A stretch of DNA of 64,000 bases. It comes from Novosphingobium subterraneum (lineage in GTDB: Bacteria; Pseudomonadota; Alphaproteobacteria; Sphingomonadales; Sphingomonadaceae). The translations under genes were made by a program, and so were the position numbers. The first letter of the stretch is position 1, and every line of letters begins with the position of its first letter. This document shows positions 38,775 to 48,055 of this stretch, in pieces. The notes under the pieces are model-generated. The model saw nothing but the letters and a program-made list of their open reading frames with translations, did not search any database and had not been told where the DNA came from. The DNA lies in assembly GCF_000807925.1 (NCBI RefSeq), contig NZ_JRVC01000003.1, forward strand, positions 124,001 to 188,000. The letters run 5' to 3'.

Positions 38775-38802
38775 GTGGCTCGTTCGTCCGCGGGCGAGCC
38801 AC
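38775..38802 (+). terminator. Strong hairpin between receptor and chemoreceptor genes
   Basis: GTGGCTCG (38775-38782) and CGAGCCAC (38795-38802) form a perfect 8-bp stem. No T-run follows, so it may attenuate or stabilise the mRNA rather than terminate it. Confidence 0.4.
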
Positions 38803-38845
38803 GATCGACACCAAGGCGATAACGCCCGACAAGGAAACCACACTC

Positions 38846-40684
38846 GTGTTCGACCGCATGAACATTCCGCGCCGCCTCGGCTTTGCTTTCGTCGCGCTGA
38901 ACGTGACAGCAGCCCTGATGATGGTTGTCTTCGGCATCAGCCTGGCGATGGTGTCGAATGTCAGTGCGCGTAATACTGAGAGCCAGGCAGTCCTGGCCGA
39001 CACCTTGGCACTGGAGACCGCTCTGCTGCGGCAGAACAGCCAGTTCCGTGGTTTCCTGGTGACTGCCGACGAAAGCTATCTCAAATCGTATCACGAAGGT
39101 CGTGACGATTACGACAAGACATCCGCTGCGCTGGAAGCCCGACTCACAGAGCCGGAGCTTCAGGACCTTGTGCGTCGCTCCCGCACCGAAACACTGAAGT
39201 GGCGCGAAAGCTGGGGCGACAGGTATATCGCCGTCGTCAAGGCCGGCCAGCGCGATGCGGCGCAGGAGGCGGTCCGTGCGGCAGGCAAGGCCGTGCTGGT
39301 AAGCGATGCCGTTTTGCCACTACGCGCGGTGAAAGATGCCAAGACCAAGGAGATCACCGAGGAGACGGCGCGGCAGGAAAGCGCGATCCTCTTCGCGTGG
39401 ATAGCGCTGGCAATCGGCGGCGCCACCCTGATTGGTCTCGCCCTCGTGCTGTCGCGGCGCCTGTCGCGGTCTATCGCCGTTCCGCTTTCGGACCTGACCG
39501 AAACGATGACGGCGCTTGCCGACGGCCAGAATGACGCGCCCATTCCCGGAACCAGCCGTGCCGACGAGCTGGGGGACATGGCTCGCGCCGTCATGGTTTT
39601 CCGCGACGCCGCTCTTGACCGCGCCCGCGCCGTGGCCGACCGCGAGCGAGCCATGGCGCAGATCGGAGAGCGCCTGTCAGCCGTTGCCCAAGCGGATCTT
39701 TCGGTACGCATTATTGGCGTCCCTCCGGCATTCCAGACAGTGGCGGACGACTTCAACGAAGCGATGGAGCGTCTTTGCCAGGCCATGGGACTGGTGCAGG
39801 ACAGCATTGTCGCCATCAACCTGACATCTTCCGAGATCCAGCAGGCCACGACCGATCTTGCGACCCGCAGCGAACAGCAGGCGGCGAGCCTGCAGGCATC
39901 ATCGAGTGCGATGGAGCACCTGACGACCCAGATCGAGGACTATGCCAAGATCGCTGCGCAAGTCAGCGGATCGATGGTCGAGGCGCGCGGGGAGGCGGAG
40001 AATGGCGGAATGGTCGTCAGCAAGGCGATCGAGGCGATGGATAACGTGGAACGTGCCAGCGCCGAGATTTCCGAGATCACGGCAATGATCGACGGGATCG
40101 CCTTCCAGACCAACCTGCTCGCGCTCAACGCAGGCGTCGAGGCAGCGCGAGCGGGTGAGGCCGGCAAGGGCTTCGCGGTCGTCGCGTCGGAAGTGCGCGC
40201 GCTTGCGCAGCGTGCGACAGAAGCCGCCAACGCGATCAAGCAACGCGTCGAGGCGGTGACGAGCCACGTCAGGTCGGGCGTGTCGCTGGTCAACGAGACC
40301 GGTTCGGCTTTGGAGACGATCATCAGCCGCGTTAGCGCGGTCACTTCTTCGATCTCGACCATTGCCGAGACGGCGGGCGAACAGAGCATCGCCCTGCGCA
40401 AGATCAACGGTGCGATCGGTGCGATGGATCAGATGACCCAGCAGAACGCGGCGATGGTCGAGGAAACGAACGCCGCGACCAAGAACCTGAGCGAGCAGGC
40501 CGGCCAGCTTGCCAGCGCCTTTTCCAGCTTCCGCATCGGCGGCGAAAAGCGCCGCCTCCCGACACCCGTTCTGGCACGAGTCCCGACGGTGGCGCCGTCA
40601 CGCGTGAGGGCGACAACGCCTGCGCCGTCGGTCCCGCTGGCGACAGGCAATCTCGCTATCGACAACGACTGGTCGGAGTTCTGA
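38846..40684 (+). CDS. Methyl-accepting chemotaxis protein
   Basis: 612 residues from GTG 38846. TM1 at about residues 12-36, a ~145-residue helical periplasmic sensor (a four-helix-bundle CHASE3/4HB-like type with [20 protein letters not shown]), TM2 at about 180-203, HAMP, and a signalling domain with hairpin tip [29 protein letters not shown] split in the order [22 protein letters not shown]. The extreme C-terminus DNDWSEF fits the WxxF-type tether that recruits CheR. It would report ligand binding to CheA. The preceding TonB receptor may share its stimulus. Confidence 0.92.
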   Translation: MFDRMNIPRRLGFAFVALNVTAALMMVVFGISLAMVSNVSARNTESQAVLADTLALETALLRQNSQFRGFLVTADESYLKSYHEGRDDYDKTSAALEARLTEPELQDLVRRSRTETLKWRESWGDRYIAVVKAGQRDAAQEAVRAAGKAVLVSDAVLPLRAVKDAKTKEITEETARQESAILFAWIALAIGGATLIGLALVLSRRLSRSIAVPLSDLTETMTALADGQNDAPIPGTSRADELGDMARAVMVFRDAALDRARAVADRERAMAQIGERLSAVAQADLSVRIIGVPPAFQTVADDFNEAMERLCQAMGLVQDSIVAINLTSSEIQQATTDLATRSEQQAASLQASSSAMEHLTTQIEDYAKIAAQVSGSMVEARGEAENGGMVVSKAIEAMDNVERASAEISEITAMIDGIAFQTNLLALNAGVEAARAGEAGKGFAVVASEVRALAQRATEAANAIKQRVEAVTSHVRSGVSLVNETGSALETIISRVSAVTSSISTIAETAGEQSIALRKINGAIGAMDQMTQQNAAMVEETNAATKNLSEQAGQLASAFSSFRIGGEKRRLPTPVLARVPTVAPSRVRATTPAPSVPLATGNLAIDNDWSEF

Positions 40685-40703
40685 CAAGCGAATTGCAGAG
40701 GCG

Positions 40704-42026
40704 CTAAGCGGCACGACCTGCGGAATTGGGGGGGGGCTGGCTCTGCTGACCCTGAAAGACGGCCCGCCAGACGAGCGCGATGGTGTGCCAGGCCAGCAGG
40801 CTGGGCGCCAGGATGTTCAGGATCGGCCGGACGAACATGCCAAGGCCGATGCCGTGCTGGACGGTCACGGTGTGCCCGGCAAAGTAGCTGTCCTGGATCA
40901 TCGACGGTATGGTCGAGAAGACGATCTCACCCGGGAGGGACAGGACATAGGCGATGACGATAGCGGCAGGGCGCAGCCAGCCATCCCAGCGCTCCATCAT
41001 CACGAACAACAGGATGAGGGCGGGGGTGTAACCGCCAGCTTCCGAAGTGACCAAGGCAAGGCTGACAGCCAGCAGCGTGGCGCGGTGTGCCGGCACCGCC
41101 TGCGGGCGGAACCAGATCGCGGCGGCGCCGAGCACCATGCTGGCCTGACCCAGCCGGAGAACGAGTGAAATGATCGGATCACCGGTTTCGACTAGTTGCG
41201 AACCGATCAGTGCAGTGATCGGGAAATCGGTGCTGTTCAGCAGCGATTTCATCGGGATGAAGGTCGCCGGATACCAGACATCAAGGACACTTGCGGCATT
41301 GAAGCCGCCCGAAAAGGCGGTGATGTTGCGGACGATCTCACCCGGCGTGCCGATGCCTAGCATGGCAAAGGAGGCAAGATAGACGGCAACGAAGGCGATT
41401 GCGCCGCCTTCGAACCAGCGCCAGCGGCGACGGAGCAGCTGTGCCGCCAGTGCTGCTACCAGATAGACCTTGAGATTGATCGCCACGGCAAGGCTCAGCC
41501 ATCGCAGGCGGGCCGACTTCAGCAGCGGGCCAAAGGCCAAGATCATGCAGGCAAAGGCAAGCAGGATGAGATTGCCGCGCTCCAGTCCATAGAGCAGCGG
41601 CATGCCCGCCGTGAGCGCGAATGACCGTGGCAGTGCGGTGCGCCGGTCCAGCCTGGTGAAAGCGAGCGCGGCAAGAACGATATCCAGCAGATAGAACCCG
41701 TGGATCGCGGCAATGCCAAGCCAGTCGCAGGAACGGACCTCAAGCCCCGCTGTGGTCTGCCCGTAGCAGGATGCAAGGCTGAGGGGGCGCAGGACGACGA
41801 ACGAAATCGGCGGGTAGATCGAGGCCCAACTGTCGTAGATGCCGCGGTCATGCGCCCACCATGCGGTGTTGAACCAGTCCATCCAGGTGTCGGAAGATTC
41901 ATAGAAGAACGGCTGCGGCAGATAGCCTCGCGTGACCAGGTGCCACATGTTCCACACGGTCATCGCGGCGATGACCGCGGCCATCGCCCATTCGAAGCGG
42001 AGCCCTGCGCGTCTGTCCATGGTCAC
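40704..42026 (-). CDS. Polytopic GT87-type (DUF2029) glycosyltransferase
   Basis: 440 residues with roughly ten membrane helices and the N-terminal periplasmic-loop motif region SSDTWMDWFNTAWWAHDRGIYDSWASIYPPISF. The pattern matches the GT87/DUF2029 membrane glycosyltransferases that use polyprenyl-phosphate sugars and transfer them on the periplasmic side. Its start overlaps the GtrA stop by 4 nt. It is the last gene of the polysaccharide operon and, with GtrB-like and GtrA genes, would complete a three-gene sugar-decoration cassette. Confidence 0.75.
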   Translation of the reverse strand: MTMDRRAGLRFEWAMAAVIAAMTVWNMWHLVTRGYLPQPFFYESSDTWMDWFNTAWWAHDRGIYDSWASIYPPISFVVLRPLSLASCYGQTTAGLEVRSCDWLGIAAIHGFYLLDIVLAALAFTRLDRRTALPRSFALTAGMPLLYGLERGNLILLAFACMILAFGPLLKSARLRWLSLAVAINLKVYLVAALAAQLLRRRWRWFEGGAIAFVAVYLASFAMLGIGTPGEIVRNITAFSGGFNAASVLDVWYPATFIPMKSLLNSTDFPITALIGSQLVETGDPIISLVLRLGQASMVLGAAAIWFRPQAVPAHRATLLAVSLALVTSEAGGYTPALILLFVMMERWDGWLRPAAIVIAYVLSLPGEIVFSTIPSMIQDSYFAGHTVTVQHGIGLGMFVRPILNILAPSLLAWHTIALVWRAVFQGQQSQPPPNSAGRAA

Positions 42027-42400
42027 GAGGCCGAGGGCCGGAAGACCCAGCGTTTGAGGACGATATAGTTCAGGACGACGACCAAGACGGTGGTTGCCGC
42101 CCCTGCGGCATAGGGATCGGCCAGGTAATGGGAGGCCAGGCGCAGTACGAGCAGGTTGACAATATAGTTGCCGAGGTAGGACAGCACGAAGCGGAGTTTG
42201 GCAGGGGCGCTGCCGGCAAAAACGCCGCGCGAATAGGTGACATAATTGAACGCAGTGCCAAGGACGTAACCGATGGCCTGCGCGAGGTAGCGATCAAGGC
42301 CCAGCCAGACCAGGGCGGCATAGATGCCGAAGCCGAAGGCTGTGTTCACGGCTCCGGCAACCAGATAGCGTATAATCTCCAGCATACGCGCGCGGGCCAT
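42023..42400 (-). CDS. GtrA-family membrane protein
   Basis: 125 residues from ATG 42400, one nt after the previous stop. Four membrane helices; start IIRYLVAGAVNTAFGFGIYAAL and the later YVLGTAFNYVTYSRGVF are the conserved GtrA elements. GtrA proteins are thought to flip polyprenyl-phosphate-linked sugars across the inner membrane. Here it sits between a GtrB-like synthase and a GT87 transferase, the classic order of seroconversion cassettes. Confidence 0.88.
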   Translation of the reverse strand: MARARMLEIIRYLVAGAVNTAFGFGIYAALVWLGLDRYLAQAIGYVLGTAFNYVTYSRGVFAGSAPAKLRFVLSYLGNYIVNLLVLRLASHYLADPYAAGAATTVLVVVLNYIVLKRWVFRPSAS

Positions 42401-42401
42401 G

Positions 42402-43388
42402 TCAGTAGTCTTGCGGGAAATTGTAGCGTTCTCGTTCGTGGACGAGCGGGGCCGCCCGGGTCCTCTCCGAAATCTGGCGAACATGGTCACCCATCAGGCC
42501 GAGGAAGCCGAAGATCAGTGAAACCTGCGCCTGCATCACGCTCCCGATCAGCCATCCGGCGATGGGGCGCCCGGTAAAGAAGGCGATGCCTGCGCCAACC
42601 AGCATGGCCAAGGCGATCACGATGCCGACCACCCCGAAGTAAAGCGGCACGCGCAGAAGCCGCTTGGAGGAGCCGGTCAACCCCGTCACCGCAAAATCGA
42701 GCAGAGTGAAGAAATTGTTCTTCGATGCTCCACGCGCGCGGGGGGGGCGCACATAGCCGATCGTTTCGAGCGGAAAGCCCGTTTCGACCAGCAGTCCGCG
42801 ATAGAACGGTTCAGGCTCGTTCAGCGCCTTGATCGCATCGACGACGCGGCGGCTGTAGAGGCCAAAGCCGGTGGCATTGGGAATGGTCTGGAAATCGCCG
42901 AAGTTCTTGGCGAGCCAGTAGGACAGGCCGCGGACAAGGCGCAGCACGGTTCCGGAGTCCTCGGCTTCACGGACGCCCAGCACGATGTCCACGCCTGCCC
43001 GCCAGCGCTCCACAAAGTGTGGCAGCAGGGCGGGGGTGTCCTGGAAATCGGCACACATGCCGATGACCGCTCGCCCACGCGCAGCGAAGATGCCGTGCGT
43101 CGGGGAGCGCATCTGCCCGAAATTGCGGGTGTTGACGATCAGTCGGATGCGCGGATCGCGCAGGCACATTTCGCGGATGATCGGCACCGTGCGATCGGTG
43201 GAGCAATTATCGATGAACAGGATTTCGAAGCTCGCTCCGGTCTTCTCAAGTTCAGCGATCACCGCAGCGGCAATGGCCTGCGCGTTGAGTTCCTCGTTGT
43301 AGCACGGGATGACGACCGAGATGTCCTCGATCTCGGGGGCTCCTGCCGAGGCAGAGGTGAGTGCCGGTGCAGTGCTGGCGCAGGTCAT
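42402..43388 (-). CDS. GT2 polyprenyl-phosphate glycosyltransferase (GtrB-like)
   Basis: 328 residues. A GT-A domain begins SVVIPCYNEELNAQAIA, with FIDNCSTDRT, the Asp pair in MCADFQDTPALLPHF and the acceptor-side region GASKNNFFTLLDF. Two C-terminal membrane helices (about 240-265 and 275-300) follow, as in GtrB and DPM-type enzymes. It would load a sugar from a nucleotide donor on undecaprenyl phosphate. The donor is usually UDP-glucose, but in this operon a CDP-branched sugar is another possibility. Overlaps the chain-length protein gene by 4 nt. Confidence 0.86.
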   Translation of the reverse strand: MTCASTAPALTSASAGAPEIEDISVVIPCYNEELNAQAIAAAVIAELEKTGASFEILFIDNCSTDRTVPIIREMCLRDPRIRLIVNTRNFGQMRSPTHGIFAARGRAVIGMCADFQDTPALLPHFVERWRAGVDIVLGVREAEDSGTVLRLVRGLSYWLAKNFGDFQTIPNATGFGLYSRRVVDAIKALNEPEPFYRGLLVETGFPLETIGYVRPPRARGASKNNFFTLLDFAVTGLTGSSKRLLRVPLYFGVVGIVIALAMLVGAGIAFFTGRPIAGWLIGSVMQAQVSLIFGFLGLMGDHVRQISERTRAAPLVHERERYNFPQDY

Positions 43389-44479
43389 TGCGCTGCCTTT
43401 CGGGGCTCTGCCGGTGGGGGGCGCAGCTTGTAGAATTCCACGGCCAGCCCGAGCAGCAGCAGGAGCAGGCCTATGGCCAGAGCGGGGAAATTGTACTGGC
43501 GGTCGGGATCGACATAGGCCGGTTCGAGAATGCGGATGTTCGCGGTAGAGGTCAGGTCCTCGACCGAAGTGCCCTGCAGGAAGCGCTTGTAGTTGTCGTA
43601 GAGCGACTGGGCGACATCAAGTTCGCGTCGCAGCCTCAGGCCCTTGGTTGATTCCTGCACGACCTGCCCGACCGAGCCGCGCTGCTGCGGCTGGGGTTCG
43701 GCCGCGAGGGCGCGGCGCCGCAGCAGTTCATCCAGTTCCACCCGGGCACGTTGGACGAGGATGTTCTGGTCCGTTGCGAAACGGCGCAGCGCATTGAGTT
43801 CGGACTGTTTGGCCTCGATCTGCGCATCGAGCGCCGGGACCTTCTTGGCCACCTCCTGGACGGCGGACTGCGGATCGCCATAGCGGGTGTTGAGGCGGAA
43901 AGTGTCGAACTCTGCCTGCGCCCGGTCGAGCCGTTGCGCTGCCTGATCGACCAGTTGTTCCAGAATGCGGCGCTTGTAGGCAGTCTGCTCACGCGAGATC
44001 ACGCCAAGCTGTTCGCGCACGGCATCGGCATAAGTGGCGACCACTTCGCGCGCGAAATCGCCGTCACGGCGCACCAATTCGATCTCGATGATGCCGCCGC
44101 GCATGATGCGGACGTCTACGTTCTTTTCGAGCCAGCGCAGGCCTTGCGTCTCGTTCAGGCCAAGGCGCTCGCCCAGCTTGACGCGCTTGGCGACGAGCTG
44201 GCGCACATAGACGCTGCGCGCGACCTTCAGGCTGACTTCGATCGCCGTCTGGTTGCCGAAGATGTTGGCACCGGCCCCAAGCTGGCTCAATGTCCCGGAC
44301 AGGCCGAGCGTGGACGGGTCGCTCGGCGTCAGGCTTACCGCGGCGCGGTAGTTCTGCGGGTAGACCGTGAATACGGCACTGACCGCCAGCGCGACGGCGA
44401 GACCGGTGCGGCGGACGCGGTCGTTGCCGGTGATGCGGCCGCGCGCGAGGGTGCCGACGAGGCTTTTGCGCGGTGTCAT
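43385..44479 (-). CDS. Polysaccharide co-polymerase / capsule export inner-membrane protein (Wzz/KpsE type)
   Basis: 364 residues from ATG 44479 (TGATG overlap with the upstream stop). An N-terminal membrane helix (LAVALAVSAVFTVYP), a long periplasmic helical domain rich in coiled coil (REQTAYKRRILEQLVDQAAQRLDRAQAEFDTF) and a C-terminal helix (FPALAIGLLLLLLGLAVEFY). This is the PCP topology; without a cytoplasmic kinase domain it resembles KpsE/CtrB. It spans the periplasm between the export pore and an inner-membrane exporter that is not encoded in this window. Confidence 0.86.
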   Translation of the reverse strand: MTPRKSLVGTLARGRITGNDRVRRTGLAVALAVSAVFTVYPQNYRAAVSLTPSDPSTLGLSGTLSQLGAGANIFGNQTAIEVSLKVARSVYVRQLVAKRVKLGERLGLNETQGLRWLEKNVDVRIMRGGIIEIELVRRDGDFAREVVATYADAVREQLGVISREQTAYKRRILEQLVDQAAQRLDRAQAEFDTFRLNTRYGDPQSAVQEVAKKVPALDAQIEAKQSELNALRRFATDQNILVQRARVELDELLRRRALAAEPQPQQRGSVGQVVQESTKGLRLRRELDVAQSLYDNYKRFLQGTSVEDLTSTANIRILEPAYVDPDRQYNFPALAIGLLLLLLGLAVEFYKLRPPPAEPRKAAQ

Positions 44480-46401
44480 CACTTGATCGCCGCAAGGGCA
44501 GCGGCACCGATGCCGGCCTGGAAGATGATCTGGGTAATGTCCTTGATCTTGGCCAGCAGGGTCGATGATTGCGTGCGCACCGGTACGAACAGTACGTCCC
44601 CCGGCAACGCGGTGGCGTTCAGAGCGCCTCTCCGTTTTGTTTCCACCGCGCCATTGGCGTGGACCACGAAGATCGCGCCCTTGTCGGCTGAACGTTGGAC
44701 GCCGCCTGCCGACTCCAGATAGTCCTTCACCTTGCCGGTGAGTGCCGGCTCGAGCAGGAACGAGGCCGGCCGATAGACCGCGCCGAACACGCCCACCGTA
44801 TCGACGCGCGGCGGAACGATGATGCGATCGTTGTTTTCCAGCACGACCGTCTCGGGCAAGGCTGTCGCGGTTGGCGCGATGTCCATCACCAGACGCCCGT
44901 CGGGCTCTGCCGAGCGCATCCTTTGCAGCAGGGCCCTTGCCGATGCCAATTGCGCTTCACGGTCGGGCTGGCTTTGCGAGGCATAGCCGGTGAGGGCGGC
45001 CGCATTGACCATCTGTTCCAGCTGTTCGACCGCAGCGCGAAAGCTTTCGCGCTGTTGTTCGCGTACCGTGGCGCGGCTGAACACCGTTCCGTAGACGAAT
45101 GCCCGGCTCGTGAAGCCCCCGGCAAGACGAACGACTTCGCCGACCGATGTGCCGGGGGCGACGAAGTAATTGCCGGGGCGCTGGACTTCGCCTTCAAGCC
45201 GCACAAGTACGGACTGCTTCTCGATCGGGCGGGCAAGGCTGCCCTTGGCGAGGATCTGCAGCACGTCGCCGCCTTCGGCCGGGGAGAGGGCAAGCTGGGC
45301 GCGGGGCAACTCGCGGCTGCCGATGCTATCGCGGTCTGCCAAACGGTAGAGGATGACGCGATCGGGATCTGCAAGCTGGTTCGGGCCACCGGCGTAAGCG
45401 AGAAGATCCTCAAGCGTTTCTTGCCCGCGCAGTTCGTAAATCGCTTCCTCGTTGGCGCTGCCGATCACGGCGACTTGCTTGCCGACCGGGGGAACGAACA
45501 GCACGTCTTCGTTGCGCAGGATCGGATCGCGCGAGCGATCGCCCTTGCGCAGGATGTCGTAGAGATCGAAATCCTGCACTTCCTGCCCATTGCGGTAGAG
45601 CTTGACGCTGCGCAGGCTGCCACCCGCGTTGGGGCCACCGGCGGCGATCAGGGCGCCGAGCAGCGTAGAGAGTGAGTTTACCGTGTAAACGCCGGGCTGC
45701 TGCGCGAAGCCGGTCACGAACACCCGGATGCCGTGCAGCTTCTTGATGCTGACCGACACGTCGTAGCCGCGATATTGGGCGCCAATGGCCTGTGAGACGT
45801 GCCGCTTGAGATCGCGATAACGGACCCCGATGAGGCTGACCTCGCCAATATTCGGGAGAAAGATGCGTCCATTGGCGTCCACCGGGAATTCGGCGCTGCC
45901 GACGACGGACCCGGTCAGGTTGATCGCGATGACATCGCCCACGCCGATGGGATAATCGGGCGGAATGACGAGAGCCGAGGGCACGGAGTAGTCGGTGGCG
46001 CTGGGCACCAAAAGGTCTGCGCCGAAGCGGGAGACCTTCCGACCGGCCATGCTCGCGAGGAACTGTTCGAATTCGCTCAGCTTCGGTTCGGGCCGCTTGG
46101 CGTCGTTGCTGGAAGTGGCACGGTTTATCTTGTCGGTGCCGGACCCGGACGAGCCTTCGGCAGTGACGTCGCGCTCGCTGCTGCTTCTCGTGGTTTGTGT
46201 GATGTCGAGCGGCGTGAACTGGGTCGATGTCGTGGCGGTTTCGCTCTCGTCATCATCGCGCTGCCCGCTCTGCTGGGAATTCTGTTGCGATTCCTGTTGT
46301 GCGTACACGGGCGCAGCAATGGCCAACAGGCTCCCCGCGATTGCGGGAATAATGCCCCGCGCGAAAAGCATGGGGCGACCGGGAGGGGGGCTGATGGGCA
46401 T
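44479..46401 (-). CDS. Outer-membrane polysaccharide export protein with SLBB domains (OPX)
   Basis: 640 residues. The signal peptide ends near APVYAQQ, and there is no lipobox Cys, so it resembles KpsD rather than Wza. A Gln/Ser/Thr-rich linker precedes a Poly_export domain (PDYPIGVGDVIAINLTGSVVGS) and at least three SLBB repeats (RVFVTGFAQQPGVYTV, LVRLEGEVQRPGNYFVAPG, VGVFGAVYRPASFLLEP). OPX proteins form the periplasm-to-surface channel for capsule, EPS or O-glycan export. Paired directly with the PCP gene. Confidence 0.88.
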   Translation of the reverse strand: MPISPPPGRPMLFARGIIPAIAGSLLAIAAPVYAQQESQQNSQQSGQRDDDESETATTSTQFTPLDITQTTRSSSERDVTAEGSSGSGTDKINRATSSNDAKRPEPKLSEFEQFLASMAGRKVSRFGADLLVPSATDYSVPSALVIPPDYPIGVGDVIAINLTGSVVGSAEFPVDANGRIFLPNIGEVSLIGVRYRDLKRHVSQAIGAQYRGYDVSVSIKKLHGIRVFVTGFAQQPGVYTVNSLSTLLGALIAAGGPNAGGSLRSVKLYRNGQEVQDFDLYDILRKGDRSRDPILRNEDVLFVPPVGKQVAVIGSANEEAIYELRGQETLEDLLAYAGGPNQLADPDRVILYRLADRDSIGSRELPRAQLALSPAEGGDVLQILAKGSLARPIEKQSVLVRLEGEVQRPGNYFVAPGTSVGEVVRLAGGFTSRAFVYGTVFSRATVREQQRESFRAAVEQLEQMVNAAALTGYASQSQPDREAQLASARALLQRMRSAEPDGRLVMDIAPTATALPETVVLENNDRIIVPPRVDTVGVFGAVYRPASFLLEPALTGKVKDYLESAGGVQRSADKGAIFVVHANGAVETKRRGALNATALPGDVLFVPVRTQSSTLLAKIKDITQIIFQAGIGAAALAAIK

Positions 46402-46419
46402 GACGCTTTCTTTTCTTGA

Positions 46420-47397
46420 TCAGGCTGGAGCCGGAACGCCGGGAGCAAGGGTTTTGGTGTGCGACTGTCCGAGCCAGTCCATCGTTTCTCGGATGCCCTC
46501 GATCAGCGGCACGCGGGCAATCCCGTGCGACCTGAGGAGGGCGTCGTAGCTGGCGTCATCGCCGTGATAGATGTCGGCATCGGGTGCAATGATCGCCGCG
46601 CGGTCAACTCCGCACCCCGGAACCAGGCTGGCGACGAGCCGGGCGATGTCCCCCAGCTCCATCGGCTCCCCACCGCTGTCGAACCGTGAGACGCCTTCAT
46701 CGCGCAGCATCATCGCCAGGACGAGGCTTAGCAATTCGCGCAAGCTGGCATAGGCTCGGACCACCTGACGGGGGCTGCGCACTGCAACGGGCCTGCCGGC
46801 CAGCGCATCGAGGATGAAGCTGGCAATGGCATAGGCTTCGGGCATGTTGATGCGGGGGCCGAGCAAGGCATAGATGCGCACGATGGCGGCCGTGGCCTGG
46901 CGTTCGTGTGCCCACGCGGCAAAGCGCTCCTCCTCTTCGAGCTTGAGCTGCCCGTAGAGTTCGAGCGCACCTTGGGCGCTGCCGGCTACGACTTTTGCGG
47001 CGGCACCGGACGAGGCGACGAACAGGCCCGTGGTGCCAATTGCGTCCAGTGCGGCAAGCACTTGCCCGGTGATGGCGCGATTGGCAGCGGCGTAGTCACG
47101 TTCGTCCATTGCCACAGCACGATCCTTGGTCAGGAAGGCGGTGTGAAATACCCACGTCGGCGCATGGGGAAGGTCGGTGATGGAAGAAAGCGCAGCTTGC
47201 GGCAGAGTGCTGCCATCAGCCAGCGCCAAATCTCTGACGCTCGATCCGAAAGCGCGGACCCGTTGCCGGAGAACGTCCGGGCCAAGCGCGGCGCTCAACA
47301 GGTCGAGCAGGGCAAGGCCGATCCATCCGCCCGCACCGGTGATGACGATGCGATGCCCATCCTTGCGCAGAGCCTCTGCCACGACTGGGTCAAGCAT
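46420..47397 (-). CDS. NAD-dependent epimerase/reductase (extended SDR) of sugar operon
   Basis: 325 residues from ATG 47397; the upstream frame extension overlaps the HAD gene and is not protein-like. GAGGWIG is the nucleotide-binding motif; catalytic Tyr/Lys read YGQLKLEEE, and the catalytic Ser is probably in FVASSGAAAK. Extended SDRs in such operons reduce or epimerise nucleotide sugars. In yersiniose synthesis a reductase (YerF) acts after the ThDP enzyme, and this is the only candidate for that step here. Overlaps the HAD gene by 8 nt. Substrate is inference. Confidence 0.8.
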   Translation of the reverse strand: MLDPVVAEALRKDGHRIVITGAGGWIGLALLDLLSAALGPDVLRQRVRAFGSSVRDLALADGSTLPQAALSSITDLPHAPTWVFHTAFLTKDRAVAMDERDYAAANRAITGQVLAALDAIGTTGLFVASSGAAAKVVAGSAQGALELYGQLKLEEEERFAAWAHERQATAAIVRIYALLGPRINMPEAYAIASFILDALAGRPVAVRSPRQVVRAYASLRELLSLVLAMMLRDEGVSRFDSGGEPMELGDIARLVASLVPGCGVDRAAIIAPDADIYHGDDASYDALLRSHGIARVPLIEGIRETMDWLGQSHTKTLAPGVPAPA

Positions 47398-48052
47398 GGG
47401 CGCCCGCCAGAATGGTGCCGGCAAGATCTCTGAATCCGTCAAAGCTGCGGTCGGGGTTGGGGATGTAGTCTGCCTTGGCGTAGCCGTGGGTGAGGAACAT
47501 GAACGGCATGCCGAGGCGGTCGGCGACAGCGTGATCGATCTCGCTGTCGCCAATGAACAGGCAATCGCGCGGCCGCACGTGCAGCTCCTCAAGGACTGCT
47601 TCAAGCAGATCGGGTGCAGGTTTCGCCGGAACACCCTGGCGCCCGCCTACAACCGAAGAGAACAGGTGCGCGAGGTCGGTGTCCGCCAGAACCTTGTCGA
47701 CAAGCTGTTGCGGCTTGTTCGAGCAGATTGCCAACGTGAAGCCTGCCTCGCGCAGGGTGATCAGACCGTCCTCCACATCGGCGAAAAGCGAGCTTCGCTC
47801 GGTTCGCTTGGCGGCATAGCGCGCGCGGAATTCCGCTATTTCGTCGTCGGGATCGGCACAGGCGCTACCGAGCAGCGCGGCGACCATGCGAGGGCCGCCC
47901 TCGCTCATCCATGGCCGGGCAACCTGCGGATCGACGACGAGATTGCTGCCACGGTCACGCAGCATTTCATCGAGGATCTCGACGCATATGGCGCAGCTAT
48001 CGACGAGCGTTCCGTCGAGGTCGAATATCAGCGATTTCTGCACCCCCGACAT
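47390..48052 (-). CDS. HAD-superfamily hydrolase (phosphoglycolate phosphatase-like)
   Basis: 220 residues with all HAD motifs: FDLDGTLVDS (nucleophile Asp10 and acid Asp12), ICSNKP (motif II Ser/Asn), KPAPD (motif III Lys) and IGDSEID (motif IV). The helical cap between motifs I and II is C1 type, as in Gph and related sugar-phosphate phosphatases. Embedded in the branched-sugar operon, so it may dephosphorylate an intermediate or side-chain precursor; no such step exists in the yersiniose pathway as I know it. Three nt after the ThDP gene stop. Confidence 0.85.
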   Translation of the reverse strand: MSGVQKSLIFDLDGTLVDSCAICVEILDEMLRDRGSNLVVDPQVARPWMSEGGPRMVAALLGSACADPDDEIAEFRARYAAKRTERSSLFADVEDGLITLREAGFTLAICSNKPQQLVDKVLADTDLAHLFSSVVGGRQGVPAKPAPDLLEAVLEELHVRPRDCLFIGDSEIDHAVADRLGMPFMFLTHGYAKADYIPNPDRSFDGFRDLAGTILAGAHA

Positions 48053-48055
48053 GGC

